A stretch of 64,000 bases of DNA, from the NCBI RefSeq assembly GCF_041154505.1, contig NZ_AP028672.1, forward strand, positions 930,001 through 994,000. Direction: 5' to 3'. Shown here piece after piece: positions 9,149 to 17,820 of this stretch. Position 1 is the first letter of the stretch. Each line of letters begins with the position of its first letter. This DNA comes from Acidovorax sp. A79 (GTDB lineage Bacteria; Pseudomonadota; Gammaproteobacteria; Burkholderiales; Burkholderiaceae_C). A program made the position numbers and the translations under genes. The notes under the pieces were generated by a model, which did not search any database, had not been told where the DNA came from, and saw only the letters and a program-made list of their open reading frames with translations.

Positions 9149-9967
9149 ATGCAACTTCAAGTCAACGAGAGCCCCGTCTACTGCTACACCGGGGGCAAGG
9201 CCTTCGATGCATCCAAGCCCACCGTGGTCTTCATCCATGGCGTGCTGAACGACCACAGTGTCTGGGCCCTGCAAAGCCGCTACATGGCCAACCACGGCTG
9301 GAACGTGCTGGCCATCGACCTGCCCGGCCACTGCAGAAGCGGCGGCGACGCGCCCGCCTCGGTGGAGCAGGGCGCCGACTTCATTGGCGCGCTGCTGGAC
9401 GCGGCCGGCGTGCAGCGGGCGGCGCTGGTGGGGCACAGCTGGGGTTCGCTCATCGCCATGGAGGCGGCCGCGCGGCTCAAGGACCGCATCAGCCATCTGG
9501 TGCTGGTGGGCACGGCGTTTCCCATGAAGGTGTCGCCCGCGCTCATCGAGGCCTCGCAAAGCGATCCCGAGAAGGCCATGCGCATGGTCAACGTGTTTTC
9601 TCGCAGCACGCTGGCGGCGCCCCCTTCGGCCCTGGGCCCCGGCACCTGGGTGTTTGGCGCCGGCATGGCGCTCGGGCGCAAGGTGCTGCGCAGCAACCCC
9701 GCCGTCAACGTGTTTCACCGGGGTTTCGTCGCCTGCGACAGCTATGGCGGCGGCGAAGCGGCCATGGCCCAGCTCACCTGCCCCGTGCTGTTTGCACTGG
9801 GTGCGCAGGACCAGATGACCGCGCCCAAGGCCGCGCAGGGCCTGGTCAACGCCGCGCGCACGGCGGGCAGGACAGTGCAGGTCGCGCCCCTGCCGGTGGG
9901 CCACAACCAGATGACCGAAGCGCCGGAAGAAACGCTGTTCGCGCTGCGGGACTTCCTGGCCCGCTGA
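9149..9967 (+). CDS. Alpha/beta-fold hydrolase
   Basis: 272 residues with a complete alpha/beta-hydrolase core: oxyanion motif VFIHGVLNDH, nucleophile elbow GHSWGS (Ser97), acid in GAQDQM (Asp221) and histidine in VGHNQM (His252). No signal peptide, so it is cytoplasmic. A ribosome site AGGA precedes the ATG. The substrate is not recognisable: it could be an esterase, a C-C hydrolase or an epoxide-like hydrolase. Its 3' end converges with the frameshifted DUF418 gene; if that frame were not restored, the DUF418 reading frame would run about 225 bp antisense into this gene. Confidence 0.88.
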   Translation: MQLQVNESPVYCYTGGKAFDASKPTVVFIHGVLNDHSVWALQSRYMANHGWNVLAIDLPGHCRSGGDAPASVEQGADFIGALLDAAGVQRAALVGHSWGSLIAMEAAARLKDRISHLVLVGTAFPMKVSPALIEASQSDPEKAMRMVNVFSRSTLAAPPSALGPGTWVFGAGMALGRKVLRSNPAVNVFHRGFVACDSYGGGEAAMAQLTCPVLFALGAQDQMTAPKAAQGLVNAARTAGRTVQVAPLPVGHNQMTEAPEETLFALRDFLAR

Positions 9968-10027
9968 ACCAGCACGGCAGGGCGCGGCCGGCCCGCATCC
10001 CCGCGTCCACCGTGCGCGCTCTCGCCG

Positions 10028-11298
10028 TCAGCGCGCGCGGCGCCGCCATGCCGGCCGCTGCCAGAGCGTGACGGCGCGCAGCAGCCACTCCACCGGGCCA
10101 TAGGCGGGGCGGCCATCCAGTGCCGGCTCAGCGCCAGCTGGGCACCGTACAGTACGAGCACGCCCAGCCCCACCAGAAGCGGCGCCACCTGGCCCACCAG
10201 CGCCCAGCCGTAGGCCGTGAACACCAGCGCCCCCACCAGCGACTGCAGCAGGTAGTTCGACAGCGCCATGCGCCCCGCCGGTTCCAGCACCGCGCCCAGC
10301 CGGCGGCCGGCGGGGCCGCTTTGCAGCAGCCAGAGCAGCGCCGCGACGTACCCGAAGGTAAGGAATGGCGCCGTGGCCAGATCGACCGCCAACGCGGCCA
10401 GCCCCAGGTGCTCGGGGTGGGTGACGCTGCTGGCCCCGGGCTGCACGGACGCGTAGAACCAGGCCCCCGCCGCGCCCACGGGCAGGCAGCACGCCATCCA
10501 TCGGCGCAGCCGGGCCGGCTGCCGCGCCACCCTGGCCAGGTAGCCCGAGCGCCGAGCCGCCAGCCCCAGCAAAAACATGGCCAGCGCGCAGGGCCCCTGG
10601 ACGAACACCAGCACGAACCACACGCCATCGGCCATGTCGCGGCCCCGCTGCGCGATCGCCTCTTGCACGCTGGCGCGGTAGGCCTGCGCGGCCTGCTGCG
10701 CCTTGGCGTGCAGTTCGGCCACGGGCAGGTCCAGCGGCGGGGCCAGCGCCATCAGCCAGGCGATCGCCCCCCAGCCCCAGGCCGTGATGCCCAGCAACCC
10801 CAGGGCCAGCGCCACGGCGGCCACGGGGCGCAGCCGGCCCAGCGCCAGCAGCACGAGGCCCAGGAGTGCATAGGTCACCAGGATGTCCCCCGCGAACAGC
10901 AGCCAGGCATGTGCCAGCCCCAGCAGCCCCAGCCCCAGAAGGCGCCGCAGGAAACGCGGCACGAACGCGCCGCCCGAGCGCTGGGCCGAGTCCATCTGCA
11001 GCGCAAAGCTGTAGCCGAACAGCAGCGAGAAAAGCAGATAGAACTTGGTCTCGAAGACCAGCGCCACGAACCAGCGCACGGCATGGTCCACGGGCCGCGA
11101 GAAGGCCGGGTCGGACACGCCCACCCCGAAGTAGGTGGACGCAAAGCTGCCCGCGTTGACCATGGCGATGCCCAGCAGGGCAAATCCCCGCAGCGCGTCG
11201 ATGGCATGTTCGCGGTCCGCCGCCCCGGCGGGCTGGGCCGGGTTGCCGTCCGGGAGCGAGGGGTTGGTGTCCATGGCGGGGCAAGCCACGCGCGTCAT
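10028..11298 (-). pseudogene. DUF418 (YeiB-like) membrane protein, single-base frameshift near its end
   Basis: A multi-helix inner-membrane protein of the DUF418/YeiB family: it starts with IDALRGFALLGIAMVNAG, has a conserved FSLLFGYSFA and several transmembrane helices. The ATG at 11298 overlaps the tetR stop as ATGA. Near 10103-10113 the frame breaks. The original frame reads RHWMAAPPMARW and runs on to 9742, whereas the family C-terminus, GPVEWLLRAVTLW...RRRAR, is in the next frame and stops at 10028. One missing base (probably a C in a GC-rich run) accounts for it. It may be a true mutation affecting only the last ~25 residues, or a sequencing error. Confidence 0.78.
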
Positions 11299-11894
11299 GC
11301 GGCCGGCACCACCACCGCCGCGAGCGCGCCCAGCACCAGCGTGCGGCAGGCAGCGGCGTCGAAGCGCTCTTCCACCATGGCCCGGCCAAAGGCGCCGTCC
11401 AGCAGCAGCAGGATCCAGTCCGCCGCCTGCGCCGGCGGCAGGGCGAGGCGGGCCTGCCCGCGCTCCACGGCCGCGCCGAGCAGATGCACCAGGGCCGCCT
11501 TGCGGCCCGCCTCGCTGTCGGCCACGCTCGCAAACACCAGCGGGTTGCGCACCGCTTCGGCCAGCACCTCCACGCCGATGCGCAGGTACACGGGGTCGGT
11601 CAGCTGGGCGATGCTCTCCTCCACGATGTCCTGGAGCGCCTGGTAGAGGTTCCGGGCGCGGGCCGCCGCGGCATAGCGCCCGGCGGTCTCGCGCTGGTCT
11701 TCTTCGACGATGGCGGCAACGATGGCCTCCTTGGTCGGGAAGTAATGGAACAGGTTGCCGGGGCTCATGCCCGCCTCGGCGCAGATCTCCGCCGTGCGCG
11801 TGGCATGGAACCCCTTGCGCATGAAGCAGGCCACCGCGGCCTCCAGGATCTGCTGTCGCCGCGCCTGGTGGCGCTCGGGGTTCACGGTCCGCAT
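11295..11894 (-). CDS. TetR/AcrR-family regulator
   Basis: 199 residues. The N-terminal helix-turn-helix is canonical: RRQQILEAAVACFMRKGFHATRTAEI, then AGMSPGNLFHYFPTKEAIV. The C-terminal half is a ligand-binding helical domain without an identifiable ligand. It is translationally coupled by an ATGA overlap to the DUF418 gene, which is the likely target together with itself. Upstream is an AT-rich imperfect palindrome (11914-11941) that fits an autoregulatory operator, and beyond it the divergent Mpo1-like gene. Confidence 0.92.
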   Translation of the reverse strand: MRTVNPERHQARRQQILEAAVACFMRKGFHATRTAEICAEAGMSPGNLFHYFPTKEAIVAAIVEEDQRETAGRYAAAARARNLYQALQDIVEESIAQLTDPVYLRIGVEVLAEAVRNPLVFASVADSEAGRKAALVHLLGAAVERGQARLALPPAQAADWILLLLDGAFGRAMVEERFDAAACRTLVLGALAAVVVPAA

Positions 11895-11913
11895 CGCACA
11901 CCTCGCACGGTTA

Positions 11914-11941
11914 TTAATAGATCGATTAGTCGATTAATTAA
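11914..11941. promoter_or_regulatory. Candidate TetR operator (imperfect palindrome)
   Basis: Arms TTAATAGATCGA and TCGATTAATTAA pair at 10 of 12 positions around a 4-bp centre TTAG. It is a conspicuous AT-rich island 20 bp upstream of the tetR start and about 90 bp upstream of the divergent Mpo1-like gene. Binding by the adjacent TetR protein is inference. Confidence 0.55.
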
Positions 11942-12029
11942 ATACCACGCGGCGGCGCCTGTCAAACCCGGCACGCCATGGGGACGGGCTTGGGCGTATA
12001 AAGCGCTTGAAAACAACCAGGAGACAACG

Positions 12030-12362
12030 ATGGACCTCAGCGCCGCCCCCACGACCGATCCGCGCGCCTTCAAGAGCTTCGCGGAGTTTTACCCCTTCTA
12101 CCTGAGCGAGCACAGCAACCGCACCTGCCGCAGACTGCACTTCGCCGGCTCGACATTGACGCTGGTGTGCCTGGCGATGCTCATCGCCACGGGCAAGCCG
12201 CAGTACCTGCTGTACGGCCTGCTCTGCGGCTACGGTTTCGCGTGGGTGGGGCACTTCGGCTTCGAGAAGAACAAGCCGGCCAGCTTCAAGCGGCCCCTGT
12301 ACAGCTTCATGGGCGACTGGGTGATGTACAAGGACATCTGGACGGGGAAGGTATCCCTGTGA
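12030..12362 (+). CDS. Mpo1-like / DUF962 membrane protein
   Basis: 110 residues of the DUF962 family, whose yeast member Mpo1 is an iron(II) dioxygenase of 2-hydroxy fatty acid alpha-oxidation. Conserved pieces are FYPFYLSEHSNRTCRRLHF, GYGFAWVGHFGFEKNKPASF and a closing YSFMGDWVMYKDIW. Two central hydrophobic helices place it in the membrane. The start is set by AGGAG nine bases upstream; a longer ORF from 11484 is a shadow of the tetR region. Enzymatic activity in bacteria is inferred from the family. Confidence 0.85.
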   Translation: MDLSAAPTTDPRAFKSFAEFYPFYLSEHSNRTCRRLHFAGSTLTLVCLAMLIATGKPQYLLYGLLCGYGFAWVGHFGFEKNKPASFKRPLYSFMGDWVMYKDIWTGKVSL

Positions 12363-12374
12363 TTTCTGACTCCA

Positions 12375-12430
12375 ACAGGCCACGGCGCTTCACTGCAATG
12401 CGCGGATAGCTATAAAAATAATAGCAAACC
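12375..12430 (-). repeat. Dispersed intergenic repeat, copy 1 (divergent)
   Basis: Read on the minus strand this is GCTATTATTTTTATAGCTAT followed at the expected distance by GAAGCGC and GGCC. It matches the layout of three other copies in this window at 42140, 44987 and 58122: an AT-rich GCTAT...ATAGC half, then an AGCGCTT...AAGCG half, then AGGCC(A/G)ATTT. It lies in the gap between two convergent genes. Confidence 0.5.
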
Positions 12431-12460
12431 AATGGAGCGGACCGCCTGGCCAGCCACGGC

Positions 12461-13711
12461 CTACTCTGCCTGCAGCACGTCGCGCACATGCAGGCCGCCC
12501 AGCCCCGCGCGCGCCCACAGGGGCTCCAGGCTCGTGGAGCGTTCCAGCAGGAGCTTGTGCACCAGGGGCTCCAGCGGCGTGTTCTGCGGGTCGATCAGCA
12601 GCACGTACCGGGACTCGGGCACGTCCGACACGCTCATCGCCGCATCGCTCACCTGCCCCACCCAGTCCAGGGCCGTCAGCGCCTCCAGCACCGGCTCCAG
12701 CTGCAGCATGTCCACGCGCAGCCGCTGCGCCAGCTGGCTCGGCCGCAGCCCCTTCATGGCGTGGAAGCGGGCCCGGTGCAGCTCCTGCAGCACCTCCACG
12801 GCCAGCTGGAACGTCCAGCCCGCCACGGTTCCACGCCGCGCCACCCCCGCGAGAAGGCTGGGCAGGTAGGCCGTGACCACCGCCCCCAGCAGCACGATGA
12901 CCCAGGCCACGTAGATCCAGATGAGCAGGATGGGCAGCGTGGCGAACGCGCCGTACACCACCGAATAGGTGGGCACGTTGCCCAGGTACAGCGCCAGCAC
13001 CTTCTTGGCCAGCTCCATGCACACGGCCACGAAGAGCCCGCCGGTCCACGCGTGGCGCCACTTCACCGGGGTGTTGGGCACATAGTGGTACAGCGACGCC
13101 ATGCCCGCCGCCAGCACGAGGAACTGGATCGAATCGAACAGCAGCTGCACGCCGTCGGGCAGGCGCTTGACCAACCCGCCGGACGCCGACATCACATACG
13201 AGGTGAGCGCCAGGCTCGCCCCCATGAGCAGCGGGCCCAGCGTGATGGCCGCCCAGTAGATCAGCACCCGCTGCCCCAGCGGCCGCAGGCGCTGCACGCG
13301 CCAGATGTCGTTGAGCGTGCGGTCGATCGTGAGGATCAGCGCCAGCGCCGTGGCCAGCAGGATGCTGAAACCCGCCACGCCCAGGCCGCTGGCCTTGGCC
13401 GCGAACTGGGTGAGGTAGCCCAGCACCTGGCGGGAGATGCTGTCGGGTACCAGGCTGTCCACCAGCCAGCGCTGCAACACGTCCTGCAGCTTTCCAAAGA
13501 TGGGGAATGCCGTGAACACGGCCAGGGCGACGGCAAAAAACGGCACCAGCGCGAGGATGGTGGTGAAGGTCAGGCTGCTGGCGGTGAGTCCCAGATGGTC
13601 CTCGCGAAAGCGTTCACGCAGGGTCAGCGCGGTGGTTTTCCAGGGAAAGTGCGACAGTTCCGTGATCAGCGCCTCGAAGCGCGACGCTACTGTCTGTAAG
13701 GAAAAAGGCAT
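12461..13711 (-). CDS. yihY: YihY/UPF0761 family inner-membrane protein
   Basis: 416 residues, somewhat longer than the ~290-residue core because of a cytoplasmic C-terminal extension (about 300-416). The core has six hydrophobic helices with the family motif LGLTASSLTFTTILALVPFF, LTIDRTLNDIWRVQRLRP, and YGAFATLPILLIWIYVAW. Function is unsettled; the old RNase BN label is not supported for this family. The start at 13711 gives the normal N-terminus; the same frame continues upstream antisense to the DUF2069 gene and was trimmed. It is divergent from DUF2069 with only 21 bp between the start codons. Confidence 0.9.
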   Translation of the reverse strand: MPFSLQTVASRFEALITELSHFPWKTTALTLRERFREDHLGLTASSLTFTTILALVPFFAVALAVFTAFPIFGKLQDVLQRWLVDSLVPDSISRQVLGYLTQFAAKASGLGVAGFSILLATALALILTIDRTLNDIWRVQRLRPLGQRVLIYWAAITLGPLLMGASLALTSYVMSASGGLVKRLPDGVQLLFDSIQFLVLAAGMASLYHYVPNTPVKWRHAWTGGLFVAVCMELAKKVLALYLGNVPTYSVVYGAFATLPILLIWIYVAWVIVLLGAVVTAYLPSLLAGVARRGTVAGWTFQLAVEVLQELHRARFHAMKGLRPSQLAQRLRVDMLQLEPVLEALTALDWVGQVSDAAMSVSDVPESRYVLLIDPQNTPLEPLVHKLLLERSTSLEPLWARAGLGGLHVRDVLQAE

Positions 13712-13732
13712 GGCCGATATGATGCCACCCCA

Positions 13733-14161
13733 ATGACCGCATCCCCCAGAGCCCCCGCCCTCCCTTCCAGCCCCGCCGACAGCGGCGTCCGTGCCACACG
13801 CTGGCTGGCCACCGGCAGCCTGCTGGCGCTCATCGTCCTGTGCCTGGCCTGGGAACTGGTGCTGGCGCCCCTGCGGCCCGGCGGGACCTGGCTCGCGCTC
13901 AAGGCGCTGCCGTTGTGCATCCCGCTGGCGGGCATCCTCAAGAACCGCATGTACACCTACCGCTGGGTCAGCCTGGTGATCTGGCTGTACTTCACCGAAG
14001 GCGTGGTGCGCGGCTGGAGCGACAGGCCGCCGTCGCAATGGCTGGCCTGGGCCGAGGTCGCGCTGTGCCTGGCCCTGTTCGTGGCCTGCACACTGCACGT
14101 GCGGCTGCGCCAGCGCAACGCGAAGGCGGCGGCAGCCGCCGCGGCCACGCCGGCCTCTTGA
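13733..14161 (+). CDS. DUF2069 membrane protein
   Basis: 142 residues with about four hydrophobic helices and the family core KALPLCIPLAGILKNRMYTY followed by VSLVIWLYFTEGVVRGWSD. The N-terminal 20 residues are Ala/Pro-rich and the C-terminus ends in an Ala run. No function is known for DUF2069. It often lies beside yihY in betaproteobacteria, as here. There is no clear ribosome site before the ATG. Confidence 0.88.
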   Translation: MTASPRAPALPSSPADSGVRATRWLATGSLLALIVLCLAWELVLAPLRPGGTWLALKALPLCIPLAGILKNRMYTYRWVSLVIWLYFTEGVVRGWSDRPPSQWLAWAEVALCLALFVACTLHVRLRQRNAKAAAAAAATPAS

Positions 14162-14214
14162 TGCCAGCCGCCGCGCGCCATCCCCCTCCCTCGAACTGAA
14201 GAAGACGCTTGTCC

Positions 14215-15633
14215 ATGACCACCTTGCTCGACACCTTGCGCACCCTCGTCGGCCCTGCCCACGTGATCACCGAGGGCGACCTCACCGCCTGGGAACAGGA
14301 CTGGCGCCGCCGCGTGCGCGGCAAGGCCCTGGCCGTGGTGCGCCCCGCCACCACGCAGGAGGTGGCCACCGTGGTCGCGGCCTGCGCGGCGGCGGGAACC
14401 ACCATCGTGCCGCAGGGCGGCAACACCGGCCTGGCCGTGGGCTCGACACCCGATGATTCCGGCACGCAGATCGTGCTGAGCCTCACGCGCATGAACGCGG
14501 TGCGCAGCATCGACACCGACAACCTCACCATGACGGTGGAGGCCGGCTGCATCCTGCAGAACCTGCAGGACGTGGCGCGCAATGCGGGTGTGCTGTTCCC
14601 CCTCTCGCTGGCGGCCGAGGGCAGCTGCACCATCGGCGGCAACCTGGGCACCAATGCGGGCGGAACGCAGGTGGTGCGCTACGGCAATGCGCGCGACCTG
14701 TGCCTGGGCCTCGAGGTGGTCACCGCCCAGGGCGAGGTGTGGGACGGCCTCAAGGGCCTGCGCAAGGACAACACGGGCTACGACCTGCGCGACCTGTTCA
14801 TCGGCAGCGAAGGCACGCTGGGCATCATCACCGCCGCCACGCTCAAGCTCTACCCCGAGCCCGCCGCCCGCCTCACGGCCTGGGCCGCCGTGCCGTCGAT
14901 GGAACACGCCGTGGCCCTGCTGGGCCTGGCGCACAAGCAGCTGGGCGCTGGCCTCACGGGCTTTGAAGTGATGGGCCAGTTCGCGCTGAGCCTGGTGGGC
15001 AAACACATGCCGCAGCTGCGCGTGCCCTTCCTCGGCGACGAGAACGCTCCCTGGTGCGTGCTGCTCGAAAACTCCGACAGCGAATCCGAAGAGCATGCGC
15101 GCGGCCGCTTCGAGGCGCTGCTCGAAACCGCCTTCGAAGCCAGTTGCGTGACCGACGCCGTGGTGGCCGAAAACCTCACCCAGGCGCAGCAGCTGTGGCA
15201 CATCCGCGAGAACATTCCGCTCGCGCAGGCCGAAGAAGGCCTGAATATCAAGCACGATATCTCCATCCAGATCTCGCGCATCCCCGCCTTCGTGGCCCAC
15301 ACCGACGCCGTGCTGCGCCGCGAGATCCCCGGCGTGCGCCTGGTGAACTTCGGCCACCTGGGCGACGGCAACCTGCACTACAACGTGCAGGCGCCTGTTG
15401 AAGGCGACCCCAAGGCCTTCCTGCGCGACCACGAGGAGCATGTGCACCAGCTGGTGTACGACGCGGTGGCCGAGTTCAGCGGCTCCTTCTCGGCCGAGCA
15501 CGGCATTGGCGAACTCAAGGCCGACAAGCTCGAAAAGTACCAATCGCCCGTGGCCCTGTCGATGATGCGCGCCGTCAAGCAGGCGCTGGACCCGCAGGGC
15601 ATCATGAACCCCGGGCGCGTGCTCAACCGATAA
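14215..15633 (+). CDS. FAD-linked oxidase (GlcD / D-2-hydroxyacid dehydrogenase type)
   Basis: About 472 residues, a soluble flavoprotein of the FAD_binding_4 plus FAD-oxidase_C family (glycolate oxidase GlcD, D-lactate and D-2-hydroxyglutarate dehydrogenases). Seen: the FAD-binding PQGGNTGLAVGSTP, LSLAAEGSCTIGGNLGTNAG, GLRKDNTGYDLRDLFIGSEG, the metal-site region FGHLGDGNLHYN, and the closing AEHGIGELKADKLEKY and NPGRVL. No GlcE/GlcF partners are adjacent, which favours a stand-alone dehydrogenase of the D2HGDH/D-lactate type, but the substrate is not decidable here. An in-frame TTG at 14209 is an alternative start. Confidence 0.9.
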   Translation: MTTLLDTLRTLVGPAHVITEGDLTAWEQDWRRRVRGKALAVVRPATTQEVATVVAACAAAGTTIVPQGGNTGLAVGSTPDDSGTQIVLSLTRMNAVRSIDTDNLTMTVEAGCILQNLQDVARNAGVLFPLSLAAEGSCTIGGNLGTNAGGTQVVRYGNARDLCLGLEVVTAQGEVWDGLKGLRKDNTGYDLRDLFIGSEGTLGIITAATLKLYPEPAARLTAWAAVPSMEHAVALLGLAHKQLGAGLTGFEVMGQFALSLVGKHMPQLRVPFLGDENAPWCVLLENSDSESEEHARGRFEALLETAFEASCVTDAVVAENLTQAQQLWHIRENIPLAQAEEGLNIKHDISIQISRIPAFVAHTDAVLRREIPGVRLVNFGHLGDGNLHYNVQAPVEGDPKAFLRDHEEHVHQLVYDAVAEFSGSFSAEHGIGELKADKLEKYQSPVALSMMRAVKQALDPQGIMNPGRVLNR

Positions 15634-15663
15634 GCCACCTTCCGTTCGCAGAGGAGTTCCAGC

Positions 15664-16131
15664 ATGGCCGCTTCAGTGACCGTCCGCCCTGTCGCAAAAG
15701 AGGACTACGCCGCCTGGCGCCCGCTCTGGGACGGCTACAACGCCTTCTACGGGCGCTTTGGCGCCACCGCCCTGCCCGAGCACATCACCGAGAGCACCTG
15801 GCAGCGCTTCCTGGACCCCTCCGAGCCGGTGCACTGCCTGGTGGCGCAGGAGGAAGGCACCGGCGCGCTGCTGGGCCTGACCCACTACCTGTTCCACCGC
15901 AGCATGACCCGTATCGAGCCGGTCTGCTACCTCAGCGACCTGTTCACCCGCGAGGCCGTGCGCGGCCGGGGCGTCGGTCGCATGCTGATCGAAGCCGTGT
16001 ACGAGCAGGCCCGTGCGGCCGGCTCGTCGCGCGTGTACTGGCAGACGCAGGAGACCAATGCGGCAGGTCGCGTGCTGTACGACAAGGTGGCCAAACACCA
16101 TGGGTTCATCGTCTACGCGAAAGAGCTGTGA
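15664..16131 (+). CDS. GNAT-family N-acetyltransferase
   Basis: 155 residues with a complete GNAT fold. The acetyl-CoA loop is REAVRGRGVGRMLIEAVYEQ, preceded by the beta-strand CYLSDLFT and followed by YWQTQETNAAGRVLYDKV, the typical C-terminal strand-helix. A strong ribosome site AGGAG lies ten bases upstream. It follows the FAD oxidase by 30 bp and may be co-transcribed. The acceptor substrate is unknown. Confidence 0.9.
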   Translation: MAASVTVRPVAKEDYAAWRPLWDGYNAFYGRFGATALPEHITESTWQRFLDPSEPVHCLVAQEEGTGALLGLTHYLFHRSMTRIEPVCYLSDLFTREAVRGRGVGRMLIEAVYEQARAAGSSRVYWQTQETNAAGRVLYDKVAKHHGFIVYAKEL

Positions 16132-16266
16132 CGGGGTCGATTTCCAGCCTCCAAACGTAAGCACTGCAAGCAGCAGAAAAACCTTGCAGCACTGCAACCC
16201 GTAAGGCCAAAACAGGCCCACAGGGGTGGTCCAATCAGCGCCCTTTCGCTGCTTTCACACCCTGTT

Positions 16267-17070
16267 TTGAATCTGCTTTTTTCCTGGCCCCGCGCCGCGC
16301 GTGGGGCCACGGCCCTGGCGCTGGTCCTCGGCGCCGCCGCTCCCTCCTTCGCCCGCACTCCCTCCACTTTTCTTGACCGCATCGCCGGCCTGCGCAGCAC
16401 GCAGCCCACGGGCTTCGTGCAGTGCCCGCAGTTCTTCGTGGGCGGCAAGCCGCCGCCGGTGCCGCGCCGCGCCCTGCAGCGCGAACTGTGCTACGAGGCC
16501 TTTGCCGTGCTGCACAGCGGCGAGACCCGCACGCCCGTCTACGTGGCCCAGCGCCTGAACCGCCAAGTGCTGGAAGGCGCCGACGAGAAGCGCTCCAACA
16601 AGTTCTTTGCCGATGCCCGCCTGCCCCGCGGCGAGCGCGCCGAACTCGACGACTACAAACGCTCGGGCTACAGCCGCGGGCACATGGCCCCGGCGGCGGA
16701 CATGTCCACCCCCACGGCCATGGCGCAGAGCTTCTCGCTGGCCAACATGGTTCCGCAGGATCCCAAGCAGAATGGGGGCCCCTGGGCCCGCATCGAGCAG
16801 GACACGCGGCGCTACGTGCTGCGGGCACGCGGCGATGTGTACGTCATCACCGGCCCGGTCTTCACGGCCGGCAGCCCCGCCGTCGGGGCCAACCAGGTGC
16901 GCGTGCCCGCTTACCTGTTCAAGCTGGTGTACGACGCCAGCACCCAGCGCGCATGGGTGCACTGGCAGGCGAACCGCGAGGACGAAAGGGCGGGCCCGCC
17001 GATCAGCTACCAGGAGCTGGTGAAGAGGACGGGCATCGAGTTCCTGCCCCAGGTGGAGCCGCAGCATTGA
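16267..17070 (+). CDS. Secreted DNA/RNA non-specific endonuclease
   Basis: 267 residues starting at a TTG (16267); no in-frame ATG precedes it, and the TTG gives a proper signal peptide ending near SFA (residue 29). The mature part is a Serratia-nuclease-type ββα-metal enzyme: YKRSGYSRGHMAPAADM carries the catalytic His139, and NMVPQDPKQNGGPWARIE supplies the metal ligand Asn169 and Glu177. The usual DRGH is SRGH here. Two cysteines (53 and 75) may form a disulfide in the periplasm. It probably degrades extracellular nucleic acid. Confidence 0.88.
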   Translation: MNLLFSWPRAARGATALALVLGAAAPSFARTPSTFLDRIAGLRSTQPTGFVQCPQFFVGGKPPPVPRRALQRELCYEAFAVLHSGETRTPVYVAQRLNRQVLEGADEKRSNKFFADARLPRGERAELDDYKRSGYSRGHMAPAADMSTPTAMAQSFSLANMVPQDPKQNGGPWARIEQDTRRYVLRARGDVYVITGPVFTAGSPAVGANQVRVPAYLFKLVYDASTQRAWVHWQANREDERAGPPISYQELVKRTGIEFLPQVEPQH

Positions 17071-17098
17071 TACCGGCAATCTGCTAACTTCCACGCCC

Positions 17099-17728
17099 AT
17101 GCCTTCCTCTGTCCTTCACCCTTCAGTCCCCGCCTTGGCCGCATCGCTGGCCGACGACCCCTTTTACCTGGCCATCACGGCTGACTTCGCGCCCGATGCG
17201 CAGGGGCGCCGGGCGGTGCTGTCGCAGTACCTGGACTATTCGCTGCTCGAGGCACAGCGCAGCGGCCAGTGCACACTGCTGCAGGACGAGCGCCTGGGCG
17301 CCGCGCTGTGGACCCTGCCCCGCCCGGCCGAAGCCGAAGCGACCGACGCACAGGCCAAGGTGGACTACCTGCAGACCGTGCTGGGTCCGCGCGGCATGGA
17401 CAACTACCGCCAGATCATCGCCTTCATGGGAGCGCGCGCCAGCGGTGTCGGGCTGGGGGGTGCCTGGTACCTGTCCATCCTGGGCATCGACCCCGCATCG
17501 CAGGGCCAGGGCCTCGGTGCCCGGCTGCTGGCGCCCACGTTGGCCGCGGCGGACCAGGCGGGCGTGGCTTGCTACCTGGAGACCTTTTCCGCGCGCAACG
17601 AGAGCTTCTATGCCCGCGCAGGGTTCAGCGCCATCGCCTCACACCTGGAGCCGGTGACGGGAGCGCCGTACACGATCATGGTGCGCCGAGGGGTCGGCAA
17701 AGCGGCACAACGGTCTGCTGGAGTCTGA
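17099..17728 (+). CDS. GNAT-family N-acetyltransferase
   Basis: 209 residues. The GNAT core is in the C-terminal half: YLSILGIDPASQGQGLGARL with the Q/RxxGxG/A acetyl-CoA loop (QGQGLG), then ETFSARNESFYARAGFSAIA. The N-terminal ~90 residues are less conserved and may bind the acceptor. It starts 28 bp after the nuclease gene. No substrate is inferable. Confidence 0.87.
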   Translation: MPSSVLHPSVPALAASLADDPFYLAITADFAPDAQGRRAVLSQYLDYSLLEAQRSGQCTLLQDERLGAALWTLPRPAEAEATDAQAKVDYLQTVLGPRGMDNYRQIIAFMGARASGVGLGGAWYLSILGIDPASQGQGLGARLLAPTLAAADQAGVACYLETFSARNESFYARAGFSAIASHLEPVTGAPYTIMVRRGVGKAAQRSAGV

Positions 17729-17820
17729 GTCGGCATTGCGGGACCTGCGGCTCACAGCAGTGATGGCTCTGGTGGACGACAAACACCTGCCCCTGCTCGA
17801 CTTGCCGTCCGAGACCATCG

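Noticed and set aside
9742..10027. True C-terminal extension of the DUF418 protein
   Set aside because: The sequence after the frame break has no family resemblance and is antisense to the hydrolase gene, while the family C-terminus is present one frame over.
16160..16200. Terminator after the first acetyltransferase (CTGCAAG/CTTGCAG)
   Set aside because: Only a 7-bp stem with a long loop and no T-run; too weak to report as a feature.
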